Positions 10,293 through 21,458 of a DNA stretch of 64,000 nt are shown here, piece after piece. Origin of the DNA: Eustoma russellianum (Eukaryota; Streptophyta; Magnoliopsida; Gentianales; Gentianaceae); assembly GCA_036186865.1 (NCBI GenBank), contig AP025047.1, positions 24,479,056 through 24,543,055 on the forward strand. Direction: 5' to 3'. Position numbers and translations under genes: made by a program. Under the pieces are notes generated by a model. That model made no database searches, was not told where the DNA came from, and was given only the letters and a program-made list of their open reading frames with translations. How positions within the stretch are numbered: position 1 is the first letter of the stretch; the number at the start of each line of letters is the position of its first letter.

Positions 10293-11959
10293 GTAGGTGC
10301 CTCTTCCCCATCAAGTGGGTACGATCCTTGCATGCTTAGATGATATATTTTATGTGATTTTTTGTTTTTATTTGTTTGAATTACTGAGTTGTATTCGTTT
10401 ATATTTGGAAAAGCATGAGGTAACTGTTTAATTGCTGCTATGTACTCGTATGAATATGAATTTGATGGTATGATTGGATTAGGGCAAGAATACTCTTGAA
10501 TCAACTCAAAAGATTAGGGATTACATAGTTAGGAATGTTTAAAATTTCGTTTTGGCCTTGGAATAATTTCATATAGTCTGGAAATAGAGAAAAATTAAAT
10601 CGGGGAACGAAAACTCGGTCGGGAGGGTGGCGCGTGGGCCACACGCGCCGCCGGAAGCGGCCGAGAGTGGGCCTCACGCGCCGGACGTGTGTTGCACGCG
10701 CCAGCTGAGGAAAAACAAAAAAAAAGATAAGGTAGCGGATCGGGCTGGCCTGTAGCGCAGCGGACCGGGCCGGGTCTTAACAGGCCACGGCTGCAGGACC
10801 AGGCCTAATATGTATTTATATTAAAAAAAATATATAACGGGCCTGGCCGGACCCGAAGGCAGGCCGGCCCAACAACGCAATATATATATAAAAAAACATA
10901 TATATATAAATAAAGGGGGGGAAACGGAGCAGGCCTGGAACCGCAGGCCGGGCAGGAGGATAATAGCGGGCCGGGTCAGACCCGGCCAATAATGAAAATA
11001 ATATTTTAATTTTAATTAAATGATTTCTGGAAATTAGAAAATAGTAAATAAATCATTTTAAATATCAGAAAAATATAATTAAATATCAGAAAATTCCAAA
11101 TAAATTCTAGAAAATATAAAAGGTCAAAATTAAATTATTTTCATTTAATTTCTGAATTTTGATAAATGTAAGTAATTAAGAATAATTAGTAATAAATAGA
11201 ATTAAATAAGAGAAAATTAGTAGAAAATTCTAAAAAATTAATACAAGCTAAGGAAAAATAAAAAGAATGCTAAATAACCACTTTCCAATATTCGTAAATA
11301 TTATGAAGCCAAAGATTGAGCACCGGAGATGGTGAGGATGGACGTACGGGCCCCAGACGACTAGTGTTGAGTGCCGGAGTTGGTGAGGATGGGCGTACGG
11401 GCCCAGGCGATTTTGTTGTTGAATTCATGGCACGTGCATTGCATTGGGAGTGGGCTGAGATGTACGGGTCTCAGACGCTCGAGTAGAGTGGACCATGGTG
11501 TACGGGCCATGAGTATGTGATTATGATGGATCATGGTGTACGGGCCATGGATATTTGGTTATGGTGGATCGTGGTGTACGGGCCACGGGCATCGGTTGGG
11601 GTGGATCGTGGTGTACGGGCCACGGGCATCCGCAAGGGTGGATTGTAGTGTACGTGCTACAGGCATCCAGTCAATCCCGGGATCATGCATTGCATATAGG
11701 TCTAGGGCATATTGCATGACATGATTCTTGTTGCGTGTGACATGTTAATTGAGCATGCATCACGTACTTGCGTATTTTTATGTTGAGTGCTTTATTTACC
11801 GCATTTACTTTATCTTATGCATGTTATCTTATATTTATGTGCTATGTGTTATACCATGTTTATGTGCTATGTGGCTATATCATTTCGGTATGTACGTTTT
11901 GTATTTGTTTGATGCGGGTATCTACTGGGTGATTTCTGTCACTCACCCCTACTTCCCAG
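10293..11959 (+). other. Candidate LTR intron of element B (1667 nt)
   Basis: Donor TTTAAG|GTAGGTGCC at 10292/10293, acceptor CCTACTTCCCAG ending at 11959. Length and position match the candidates in A and C. The donor is inferred by position and consensus only; joining it would place TAA directly before the micro-exon, so another donor may be used. Confidence 0.45.
11455..11672 (+). repeat. Covarying hairpin array in LTR B (5' copy)
   Basis: Six units with a shared loop TGTACGGG and changing but complementary arms: CTGAGA/TCTCAG, CATGG/CCATG twice, CGTGG/CCACG twice and TGTAG/CTACA. Spacing is about 36-60 bp. The 3' LTR copy at 18987-19194 keeps the same stems. Two weaker relatives with GTACGGGCCC lie at 11341-11405. 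Confidence 0.85.
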
Positions 11960-12030
11960 GTGAGCCGGATGAGGACTACGAGCATATCTTCATTGAGGAC
12001 GGGATGGACATAGCAGAGTGGGCTGGTTGA
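11960..12030 (+). CDS. Conserved LTR micro-exon of element B
   Basis: After CAG the frame reads GEPDEDYEHIFIEDG, then MDIAEWAG and TGA. Compared with A it has extra residues but keeps EP, YE, IFIED and EWA, mostly with synonymous codon changes. It can also be read as the end of a longer open stretch from 11749, but the upstream part is not conserved in A or C. Confidence 0.55.
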
Positions 12031-12313
12031 GAGCTGCGGCTAGGATATGAGGGGACTCTGCAGCTGTTTTGTTCTTATTTATATTTTGAGGATTTTCCAC
12101 ATACTACTTTACTATTTTATTTCCAGAATTTTTATTTAGCAATGTAATGACGGTTATTGGAGTTTAAATATGATATGGTTTACGTTTCCGCGAAAAAAAT
12201 TTCTATGTCATTTTTGACAAGTAAGAGATTGGTTCGACGCTTTGTATTCGCCTTAGTGAGATACGGTGGGTGCACTGTTCCCGATGTTAGGGCTCGGGAG
12301 CGGGCACTACAGG

Positions 12314-12324
12314 TGGTATTAGAG
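12314..12324 (+). other. Primer binding site (B)
   Basis: TGGTATTAGAG, two bases after the LTR; one C-to-T change from the initiator-Met consensus TGGTATCAGAG. Confidence 0.85.
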
Positions 12325-12457
12325 ACCAGGCTTCAGATCCGCCTCGGAAACGCAGGATTAATTAGAACACTTAGACATAAGCTACGATTCTACCCCTAAT
12401 AAACAAAGTAGACTTAAGGAATGATTTTAGACCTAAGTTATGATCGGGTTATGAGAG

Positions 12458-12566
12458 GTGTGTGCCGATGGTGAGCTTTCCTTGTTTGAATATTCGATTT
12501 GTCCACATTCCACCGTTCAACTTCTTATTGACTAATTTGATTTCGTCTCATGAACTTGGATTTCAG
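12458..12566 (+). other. Candidate leader intron of element B (109 nt)
   Basis: Donor GAG|GTGTGTGCC at 12458, branch-like TTGACTAATTT at about 12532-12542, acceptor GGATTTCAG ending at 12566, two bases before the gag ATG. Confidence 0.5.
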
Positions 12567-12568
12567 AA

Positions 12569-13732
12569 ATGCCTCCACGACGTGATCCGGCTGGTAATAA
12601 CGGCGATGATCTGCAGGGTCAGGAGGCCATTCCCCAAGTACTGGCAGATACGCTTGCCACTCTGACTGCCTTGGTGGCCCAGCAGTAGGTTCAGATGGCT
12701 CACTTGCAACAACAGCAGGAGCAACTGCAGCAACTGCAGCAGCAACCGCTGCCACCACCACCACCACCACCACCCCAGGGGCTTCGATTCTTTTACCGGG
12801 AGATGCAGCACTCCCGGATACCTATGTTCAGGGGTACCACCCAACCAGAGGAGGCAGAGATTTGGCTCAAGAACGTATCTGAGCAGTTGAGGTTGTTAGA
12901 GGTTCCGGATGACCTGAAGGTAGATGTGGTGGTACCATTCTTGGAGGGCGACGCAGAGCGATGGTGGCAGGGTGTGATACGCAGACCGACCATACCGCCG
13001 ACTTGGGCCCAGTTTAGGGAGGAGTACCAGAGGCACTACGTTCCTGAGAGTGCCATTCAGAGGAGGATGACAGAGTTTCAGCTCCTGACCCAGGGGTCCA
13101 TGACTGTTGATCAGTATTCTGAGAGATTCCATGCGCTTGGGAGACACATGCCGCCATCATGGACGACGAGAAGGCGAAGATGTTGAAATTCGAGACGGGT
13201 TTGAGCTCACGCATTCAATCGCTGATCATATGTGCCCAGCCTACCACTTTTGAGGGATTGTTAGAGGTGTGTCGTAAGGTCGAGGGTGACCTCACGAGGG
13301 TTACATCGGCCGACAGGGCCAAGAGATCGTGAGAGAAGTTCCGTTCAGGGAGATCAGGGAGATGGTTAAAGATTCCACGCCGACATCCGACCGGGCGATT
13401 CTCCAGGCCACCACAGCAGGGGCAGGGATCGGCGACTCGGCCACTCATGATCGAGGGTGCTACAGTGACGGCAGCGTAGCCACTCAGGACGGTTGGACCG
13501 CCACCCCCAGCATGTGCTCAGTGTGGTCGTCCCCATACGGGACTGTGTTGGAGAGCTCAACAGGTTTGCTACAATTGCGGCAAACAAGGGCATTACGCTA
13601 GAGAGTGCCCTACACCGGCACAAGCACCTCTGCCACAGGTTCAGACGCAACAGAGAGGAAAAGGAAAGACCAACGCTCGAGTGCATGTCATGACAGACGC
13701 TGAGCTACAAGAGGTCGGAGACGTAGTCACCG
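12569..13732 (+). pseudogene. Gag of element B (broken)
   Basis: Starts MPPRRDPAGN at 12569, homologous throughout to the Gag of A and C. A glutamine/proline-rich N-terminus is followed by the gag core (EAEIWLKNVSEQLRLLEVP, ERWWQGV) and a CCHC knuckle CYNCGKQGHYAREC near 13570-13612. Damage: TAG at 12686-12688, a one-base deletion near 13151 that shifts the frame after HALGR, TGA at 13330-13332 and TAG at 13477-13479, each consistent with a C-to-T change in a Gln or Arg codon. The exon ends with the first base of a Gly codon at 13732. Without splicing, Gag would continue ten codons (GTFKFKQLLF) to TAA. Confidence 0.88.
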
Positions 13733-13832
13733 GTACGTTTAAATTTAAGCAATTATTATTTTAAAATCTTAAACATATATTTTCTCTTTGTTTTGATGAT
13801 TTGTGCTATGTGAATAACTATGAACCTGTTAG
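13733..13832 (+). other. Intron 1 of element B (gag/protease junction, 100 nt)
   Basis: GTACGTTT at the donor, CTGTTAG at the acceptor, T-rich centre. Removal joins VTG to EILINQVP in phase 1, at the same residue as in A and C. Confidence 0.8.
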
Positions 13833-14673
13833 GGGAAATATTAATTAACCAAGTCCCAGCATACGTCCTATTCGATAGTGGTGCTAGCCACTCATTCGTT
13901 GCTAGGAGATTTGCCAAGAACCTAGGTATCCTACCAAAACGGCTAGAGATTCCATATCGTGTTCAAGCCGCTGGAGATCAAGTGTTAGTATCTCATTATC
14001 AGTACAAGGATTGCCCGTTGGAGATTAATGAGCTTGAGTTCTCCGCCACTCTGATTCTGATCCAGATGCAAGATTTCGATATTATTCTGGGCATGGATTT
14101 CATGGCGAAATACAGTGCTAACATCGACTGCTACCAGAGACAGGTCAGTATGCAGACACTAGATAAGAGAGAGACCATCTTCCAAGGGGATGTCAAATTG
14201 AAGAAGTCCTCCAGGAAAATCTATATTACCGCAACACAGGCTTCTCGGGCGTTAAAGAAAGGAGCCGAGGATTTTCTTGTGTATGCTCTAAATGCCAGTG
14301 CTGAGATGCCATCGATTGAGGATATTCCAGTGGTACGAGATTTTAAGGATGTCTTTCCGGATGAGTTACCAGGTTTGCCATCGAGTAGAGAAGTGGAGTT
14401 CGAGATCGATCTCGTACCTGGAGCCGAGCCGATCTCGAAGGCACCATATAGGATGGCACCAGCAGAGTTAAAAGAACTTAAGGAGCAGTTGCAGGAGCTA
14501 CTGGACAGAAAATTCATCAGGCCGAGTGTTTCGCCCTGGGGCGCACCAGTATTATTTGTGAAGAAGAAAGACGATACTATAAGGCTATGTATCGACTATC
14601 GTGAGCTGAAAAAGATCACGATAAAGAACAAATACCCACTACCGGGATCGACAACCTATTTGATCAATTGAAG
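13833..14673 (+). pseudogene. Pol exon 2 of element B: protease and first part of RT
   Basis: Encodes the aspartic protease (LFDSGASHSFVARRF, with the DSG active site), the linker DVFPDELPGLPS and the RT N-terminus (RPSVSPWGAPVLFVKKKD, LCIDYRELKK). The protease would cut the polyprotein. The frame is open from the acceptor to about 14643, where a single-base deletion in CTACCGGGATCG shifts the last ten codons. The exon ends at DQLK|, a phase-0 splice boundary. In A the corresponding residues run straight on, which fixes the exon end independently. Confidence 0.85.
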
Positions 14674-14748
14674 GTAATGTCTTTAATAAATCGTTGTGAA
14701 TTCGGTTATTTGGTATATCAACTGGTGTACAACGAAAATTGCGTGCAG
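14674..14748 (+). other. Intron 2 of element B (inside RT, 75 nt)
   Basis: TTGAAG|GTAATG at the donor, GCGTGCAG|GGTGCC at the acceptor. Removing it gives DQLK|GARVFSKIDL, matching the uninterrupted DQLKGAKIFSKIDL of A and DQLKGARWFSKIDL of C. Only B has this intron. Confidence 0.8.
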
Positions 14749-15426
14749 GGTGCCAGGGTATTCTCGAAGATTGACCTGCGATCAGGCTACCATCAGCTAA
14801 GGATTAAGACAGAAGACATAGCAAAGACTGTGTTCCGCACTCGATATGGGCACTACGAGTTTCTTGTAATGCCCTTTGGACTGACGAATGCATCTGCAGC
14901 TTTCATGGATCTGATGAACACAGTATTCAGGGAGCAGTTGGACCATTTTGTGGTGGTGCTCATCGACGACATCTTGGTGTACTCGCCTAATGAGGAGACT
15001 CATGCTGAACACTTGCGGGAGGTATTGGAGACTCTCAGAAAGAAGAAGTTGTACGCTAAGTTCAGTAAGTGCGAATTCTGGTTGAAGAGTGTGACCTTCT
15101 TGGGCCACGTAATTTCTGAGGAAGGTATTTCGGTTGACCCAAAGAAGATAGAGGCGATCACGGAATGGTCACGACCTACTAACTCACTGAGGTACGCAGC
15201 TTTCTTGGCCTTGCCGGTTATTATCGCAAGTTTGTGGAGGGATTTTCGAGGATTGCAGCACCACTGAGTCGATTGACTCAGAAAAAGACTAAGTTTGTAT
15301 GGACCTCCGAGTGTGAGAAAAGCTTTACAGAGTTGAAGCAGAAATTGACGACTGCACCAGTGTTGGCGCAACCCTCCGGCACTGAAGGATTTGTCATCTA
15401 CAGCGACGCCTCGAAGAATGGGCTAG
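14749..15426 (+). pseudogene. Pol exon 3 of element B: RT core and start of RNase H
   Basis: Carries the RT palm (KIDLRSGYHQL, VMPFGLTNASAAF) and an intact catalytic box VVVLIDDILVYS, then the thumb region (SKCEFWLKSVTFLGHV). A single-base deletion near 15183, in the codon after PTN, shifts the frame; the other frame continues through the connection region (RIAAPLSRLTQKKTKF) to the RNase H start IYSDASKNGLG. The exon ends one base into a Gly codon at 15426. Without the deletion it would be open, so the damage is recent relative to the intron structure. Confidence 0.85.
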
Positions 15427-15496
15427 GTATATGTATATAAAAATTTTAAATTACCATTATGTACATATTAACTTTAGCCTAACACTTTCGTCGCAG
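15427..15496 (+). other. Intron 3 of element B (RNase H, 70 nt)
   Basis: CTAG|GTATATG at the donor, TTTCGTCGCAG at the acceptor, and GCCTAAC about 17 nt upstream fits the plant branch consensus. Removal yields NGLG|CVLMQ in phase 1. Element C has an intron of the same length at the same codon; A has none. Confidence 0.85.
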
Positions 15497-17389
15497 GATG
15501 CGTGCTAATGCAAGGAGGTAGGGTTATCGCATACGCATCGAGGCAGTTGAAGCAATATGAGCAAAATTACCCGACCCATGATCTGGAGTTAGCAACGGTG
15601 GTGTTTGCGCTAAAGATTTGGCGTCATTACTTATATGGTGTGAAGTGCGAAGTCTTTACCGATCATAAGAGCTTGAAATATTTGTTCACACAGAAAGAGT
15701 TGAATATGCGTCAGAGGAGATGGCTTGAGCTACTGAAGGACTACGACCTGACCATTAGTTATCATCCGGGAAAGGCAAACCGAGTTGCTGATGCCTTGAG
15801 TAGAAAGTCTAATCACGCCAGACAGACACCATTAGAGAAAGAGATGACAGAGTTTGATCTCAACATTGTTGATTCCACTGCTAACGTTCTGGCGGCCTTA
15901 GTCATTACACCATCTCTGGTTGAGCGAATCAAGGAGGCGCAAAAGGAGGATGTGACGCTTAGTGATATCCGAGAGAGGATGTTGACCAACCTAATTGAGG
16001 GCTTCCAAATACATGACGATGGCAGTATTTGGTACCAAGGAAGGTTGTGCGTGCCGGATGATGAGGAGCTAAGGAGGGAATTGCTGAAGGAGGCACACAA
16101 TTCGAAGTTGTCGATCCACCCCGGTGCTACGAAGATGTATAATGATCTAAAGAAACACTACTGGTGGAGTGGGATGAAAAGACACATTGCTGAGTTCATT
16201 GAGAGATGCCTCGTTTGTCAGCAGGTTAAGGCAGAGCATCAGAGGCCGGGAGGTTTGATGTTGCCGTTAGAGATACCGGAGTGGAAGTGGGAGCATGTGA
16301 CGATGGACTTTGTAGCAGGACTTCCTAAAACAAGAAACGGTAACGACATGATCTGGGTGATTGTTGATCGATTGACGAAGACTGCTCACTTCCTACCCGT
16401 GCCTAGTGATGTGACCGTGGAAAGACTAGTGGCGTTATATATTGATGATATTGTTAGCCTACATGGAGTCCCAGTCAGTATCGTCTCAGACCGTGATTCG
16501 AAGTTCACCTCTTGTTTTTGGTCAGCTTGTCAAAAAAGGTTGGGGACGGAGCTACGACTGAGTACCGCTTTCCATCCACAGACAGACGGGCAGTCTGAGA
16601 GGACCATTCAGACCTTAGAGGACATGTTGAGAGCGTGCGTATTGGACTTCAAGGAGAACTGGGACAGTATGATCAAGCTCATTGAGTTCTCTTACAACAA
16701 CAGTCACCATAGTGCCATCAGTATGGCACCCTTTGAGGCGCTCTATGGACGTAAGTGCAGGTCTCCTGTTCATTGGGACGAGGTTGGCGAGCGTGTTATT
16801 ACCGGCCCTAAGTTGGTTGAGCAGACTAGAGAGAAAGTAAAGTTGATACGAGATAGACTAAAGGTTGCTCAAGACAGAAGCAAGAGCCGGGCCGATTCGA
16901 AACGACGTCCACTAGAATTTGACGTGGGCGAGAAGGTTTACTTGAGAGTGTCACCTACAAAGGGGGTTTCGCGATTCGGTATAAAAGGTAAACTGAAGCC
17001 TCGCTACATTGGTCCTTATGAGGTACTCGAGAGGGTTGGTACGCTGGCCTACCGATTAGCATTACCCCCTGCCTTGGCTCAGGTTCATAACATATTTCAT
17101 GTTTCTCAGTTGAGGAAATATGTTCCGGACCCAAGCCATGTTCTAGATGCGCCACCGTTGAGGATTCGACCGAACGTTACATATGAGGAGACCCCCATCA
17201 GGATAGTGGATCGTAAGGACCAAGTGTTGAGACACCGAGTCATCCCTTATGTTAAAGTACAGTGAACCAATCACACCAAGCGCGAGGCGACTTGGGAGCT
17301 TGAGGAGCAAATGCGAGAAAGATATCCACGGCTTTTCGAATACGGTACGTCAAGTTTCGAGGACGAAACTTTTTGTAAGGTGGGCAGGA
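15497..17389 (+). pseudogene. Pol exon 4 of element B: RNase H, integrase, chromodomain remnant
   Basis: Open from the acceptor to 17265. RNase H residues (CEVFTDHKSLKYLF, ADALSRKSNHA) are followed by the HHCC zinc finger of integrase (HPGATKMYNDLKKHYWW to CLVCQQ), the DDE core (MDFVAGLP, VSDRDSKF, DGQSERTIQTLEDM) and the GPYEVLERVG and HVSQLRKY region. A chromodomain begins at YEETPIRIVDRKDQ, but TGA at 17263-17265 replaces a Trp codon; in the same frame NHTKREATWELEEQM follows, so most of the chromodomain is cut off. Chromodomains steer integration toward marked chromatin, so targeting would be lost. Confidence 0.9.
17377..17389 (+). other. Polypurine tract (B)
   Basis: AAGGTGGGCAGGA immediately before the 3' LTR; it would prime plus-strand DNA synthesis. 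One C and one T interrupt the purines. Confidence 0.65.
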
Positions 17390-17440
17390 TGTTACATCCT
17401 GAAATTCAAAAAAAAGAAGAAAAAAAAATAGAAAATATAG

Positions 17441-17485
<45 letters not shown>

Positions 17486-19845
17486 TAAAGGAAATAGTTA
17501 AAAGAAAAAAAAGATAACAAATAAATAAATAAGTAAAAAGGAAAAAGAAGGAAACGTGCGTGTGTGCATACGGAAAGAGATAAGGGAGGGGGGTTATTTT
17601 GGTTAAGCTTTAAAATTTAAATTATAATTCCTAAACCTAATCTTACATCAACCATAAACCCATCCCCAATTAAATAAATATCACAATCTCCCCTTCCCAA
17701 GTAAAAGAAAACGGCAGAGGCAATAGAAAAAGGGGAGGAAGAAACGTGTAGAGGGAGAAGGAGGAAAAAAAGGGCTAGCCAAGAATCACCCAAGTGTTCT
17801 TGATTTTCATCTCTAATCCACGAGTTTAAGGTAGGTGCCTCTTCCCCCTCAAATGGGTACGATCCTTGCATGCTTAGATGATATATTTTATGTGATTCTT
17901 TGTTTTTATTTGTTTGAATTACTGAGTTGTATTCGTTTATATTTGGAAAAGCATGAGGTAACTGTTTAATTGCTGCTATGTACTCGTATGAATATGAATT
18001 TGATGGTATGATTGGATTAGGGCAAGAATACTCTTGAATCAAATCAAAAGATTAGGGATTACATAGTTAGGAATGTTTAAAATTTCGTTTTGGCCTTGGA
18101 ATAATTTCATATAGTCTGGAAATAGAGAAAATTTGAATCGGGGAACGAAAAGTCAGTCGTTAGGGTGGTGCGTGGGCCACACGCGCCGCCGGAAGCGGCC
18201 GAGAGTGGGCCTCACGCACCGGACGTGTGTTGCACGTGCCAGCTGAGGAAAAACAAAAAAAAGAAAAGGTAGCAGATCGGGCTGGCTTGTAGCGCAGTGG
18301 ACCGGGCCGGGTCTTAACGGGCCACGAATGCAGGACCAGGCCCAATATGTATTTATATTAAAAAAAATATAACGGGCCGGGCCGGACCCGAAGGCAGGCC
18401 GGCCCAACAACGCAATATATATAAAAAAACATATATATATAAATAAAGGGGGGGAAACGGAGCAGGCCTGGAACCGCAGGCCGGGCCGGAGGATAATAGC
18501 GGGCCGGGTCTGACCTGGCCAATAATGAAAATAATATTTTAATTTTAATTAAATGATTTCTGGAAATTAGAAAATAGTAAATAAATCATTTTAAATATCA
18601 AAAAAATATAATTAAAATCAGAAAATTTCAAATAAATTCCAGAAAATATAAAAGGTCAAAATTAAATTATTTTCACTTAATTTCTGAATTTTGATAAATA
18701 TAAGTAATTAATAATAATTAGTAATAAATAGAATTAAATAAGAGAAAATTAGTAGAAAATTCTAGAAAATTAATACAAGTTAAGGAAAAATAAAAGGAAT
18801 GCTAAATAACCACTTTCCAATATTCGTAAATATTATGAAGCCAAAGATTGAGCGCCGGAGATGGTGAGGATGGGCGTACGAGCCCCAGACGACTAGTGTT
18901 GAGTGCCGGAGTTGGTGAGGATGGGCGTATGGGCCCAGGCGATTTTGTTGTTGCATTCATGGCACGTGCATTGTATTGGGAGTGGGCTGAGATGTACGGG
19001 TCTCAGACGCTCGAGTGGAGTAGACCATGGTGTACGGGCCATGAGTATGTGATTATGATGAATCATGGTGTACGGGCCATGGATATTTGGTTATGGTGGA
19101 TCGTGGTGTACGGGCCACGAGTATCGGTTGGAGTGGATCGTGGTGTACGGGCCACGGGCATCCGCAAGGGTGGATTGTAGTGTTCGGGCTACAGGCATCC
19201 AGTCAATCCCGGGATCATGCATTGCATATAGGTCTAGGGCATATTGCATGACATGATTCTTGTTGCGTGTGACACGTTAATTGAGCATGCATCACGTACT
19301 TGCGTATTTTTATGTGGAGTGCTTTACTTACCGTATTTACTTTATCTTATGCATGTTATCTTATATTTATGTGCTATGTGTTATACCATGTTTATGTGCT
19401 ATGTGGCTATATCATTTCGGTATGTACGTTTTGTATTTGTTTGAGGCGGGCATCTACTGGGTGATTTCTGTCACTCACCCCTACTTCCCAAGTGAACCGG
19501 ATGAGGACTACGAGCACATCTTCATTGAGGACGGGACGAACATAGCAGAGTGGGCTGGTTGAGAGCTGCGGCAAGGATATGAGGGGACTCTGCAGCTGTT
19601 TTGTTCTTATTTATATTTTGAGGATTTTCCATATACTACTTTACTATTTTATTTCCAGAATTTTTATTTAGTAATGTAATGACGGTTATTGGAGTTTAAT
19701 ATATGATATGGTTTACGTTTCCGCGAAAAAAATTTCTACGTCATTTTTGACAAGTAAGAGATTGATTCGACGCTTTGTATTCTCCTTAGTGAGATACGGC
19801 GGGTGCACTGTTTCCGATATTAGGGCTCGGGAGCGGGGCGCTACA
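17390..19845 (+). repeat. 3' LTR of element B
   Basis: Colinear with the 5' LTR from TGTTACATCC to GGGGCGCTACA. The micro-exon acceptor here reads CCCAAG instead of CCCAGG, so the CAG is lost. The hairpin array is at 18987-19194 and the micro-exon at about 19492-19562. Confidence 0.95.
18987..19194 (+). repeat. Covarying hairpin array in LTR B (3' copy)
   Basis: Same six units as in the 5' LTR. The last loop reads TGTTCGGG here, but its TGTAG/CTACA arms are intact. Confidence 0.85.
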
Positions 19846-21198
19846 GTAGCACACTAGCACACCATAGTCCTATTATTGTGTCATCTACGTATGTACATAT
19901 AGAGCTGAGGTCTCACTGGAAGCAAATTCCCTATTCCTTAGGATGAAGGTATTGTTTATCTGTCTCTCATCTTCCTCAAATCGTAGTGATATCTTTTGCT
20001 TTTGTTAGAATATTATTGGGCATGATGGTTGTTGTTGTTGTTGATATAACTAAAAATATTACATCAATAATGTTAGCTTTTTTAACCTCATATTCACTTA
20101 CCTAAAAGTAATTAATGTAAGTTAACTTTAGATACGGATAAGGTATGTTCTTATATGCAATACGACTTCAAATTTTTTTTTCTTAACACGAGAAATTAGA
20201 TACTATATTTTTCTTGTCACATGACTAAATGGCTTGTTATGTATTGCCATTTACGAATATACGATTATTAATATTTCACAGGCTATTATGATCACAAACG
20301 CGTGGCCATTAAAATATAAAGAAATTTCCTCCAGCTTAAATGTTTAAAAGAAACTTTTTGTCTGACTGCACACTTTCTGTCAACCCAATGCCCAACGGCA
20401 AGCTTCATGCATTTCTATAAGAAAATTTTGGAATTTAACTCTCCATCCCTTTCTTATTCATTTTTATTTCCAAAAAAGAAGAATAAAGACAAAATTCCAG
20501 TAGCAAGTTTCATGAGTCTGTACAAGAGACACGTTGGAAATGATTTTTTTTCCCAACTTTCTTATTTTATTTTTACTGAAAGAAGAGTCAGGACAAAGTA
20601 AAAATTTTCTTTGACTGGTATTTTAATGTAATTATATCTGCCACTAAATATAATACTCCGTATTAATCATTTTGTTTTTCTTAAAATATATGTTAAACTC
20701 TACTGTAAGAGTTTGCTTCTGGCCGTTCGAGACACAGAAACGTATAACCAACTTATAATTTTAATTATTATTATGGTCAACAACTTTTCCACACTTCTAA
20801 TTAGTTCGAAGAAAGATTGATGTAAAGAGTCTAACATTTTCAACATTTTATATGTGACTTAGTCAATTTCCTTCCAAAAATATTGGCTTTTTTTTCTCTA
20901 TTGACTTGCTACAAAAATATTTCTATTTAGTCAAAGTTTCTGTGCTACCATTTCAATTAACATTTATAGGGTTTTTTTTTTATTTTACGTCAAGTAACCA
21001 ACTAAAGGTTTTATATGACCAAAAGAATATGGTTTTCTTAAATTATATTTTAGACGAAACTATGGTAATATTTTTTAGATGGAAGGAGTACATCGTAATC
21101 TTTACGTGATGCCTATATAATTTTGTAGCTTTATGATTTGAACAATTTCAATAGTCATTACTGGTTCGTTTATACCGTGAAAAATACCACAAAGAAAT
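19846..21198. other. Intergenic DNA between element B and SINE
   Basis: No gene seen. Holds a short GTT repeat near 20028-20043 and the right copy of the duplicated block (20375-20545). AT-rich throughout. Confidence 0.7.
20375..20545. repeat. Duplicated intergenic block, right copy
   Basis: Contains GGCAAGCTTCATGCATTTCTATAA and the diverged GCAAGTTTCATGAG with TGTACAAGAG (20397-20425, 20502-20532), in the same two-subunit order as at 7085-7250. Confidence 0.55.
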
Positions 21199-21214
21199 AG
21201 AATATGAAGTTTCA

Positions 21215-21458
21215 GCCCCAGGGGCATAGTCCAGTGGTAAGTGGCAAAGATGATTGGGGCTAAAACCCTGACGTCCCGAGTTCGAATCCGTATGGAGACA
21301 ATCCTTATTGAAATATTACAAGGATTGCCTCTGGGCTGACTGAGTCTCGTGTGTCCTCTACCTTTGCAGGGCTGCCGGTGAAACACATCACTGGATTTAC
21401 ATCCCACCTGGCTAAGGGGCCTCTGGTACAGATGGGGGAGAACCCACTCCCTCATCAA
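21215..21458 (+). mobile_element. tRNA-derived SINE (244 bp) with 16-bp target duplication
   Basis: The head has an RNA polymerase III A box (TAGTCCAGTGGTAAG, about 21227-21241) and B box (GAGTTCGAATCC, 21278-21289) at tRNA-like spacing. The body is bounded by a perfect 16-bp repeat AGAATATGAAGTTTCA at 21199-21214 and 21459-21474. The 3' end is CTCATCAA with hardly any A tail. It would be moved by the enzymes of a LINE. The family is not recognised. Confidence 0.88.

Larger units (their letters stand above)
9837..12311 (+). repeat. 5' LTR of element B
   Basis: Starts TGTTACATCCTG, ends GGGCACTACA. It contains a TA microsatellite (about 9893-9930), a GC-rich stretch with GGCGCGTG/CACGCGCC inverted repeats (about 10625-10700), the covarying hairpin array (11455-11672) and the conserved micro-exon (11960-12030). 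It differs from the 3' LTR at many scattered positions, so the insertion is not recent. Confidence 0.95.
9837..19845 (+). mobile_element. Element B: complete Ty3/gypsy chromovirus with three gag-pol introns
   Basis: Two LTRs of about 2.46 kb enclose gag, PR, RT, RNase H, integrase and a chromodomain remnant. Flanks are GTAGA (9832-9836) and GTAGC (19846-19850), a 5-bp duplication with one mismatch. The coding region is split by three intron-like gaps (13733-13832, 14674-14748, 15427-15496), each with GT-AG ends and each restoring protein continuity. Separately, it carries nonsense codons at 12686, 13330, 13477 and 17263 and single-base deletions near 13151, 14644 and 15183, so this copy is dead. 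Confidence 0.95.

Noticed and set aside
10079..10504. 141-residue minus-strand frame in both LTRs of B (also 17617-18042)
   Set aside because: It is duplicated only because it lies in an LTR. No family was recognised, and the region contains the candidate LTR exon and donor on the plus strand.
12525..12844. Minus-strand Val/Ala- and Trp-rich open frames opposite gag of B
   Set aside because: They arise from CAG/CCA repeats of the Gag Gln/Pro-rich region read on the other strand.
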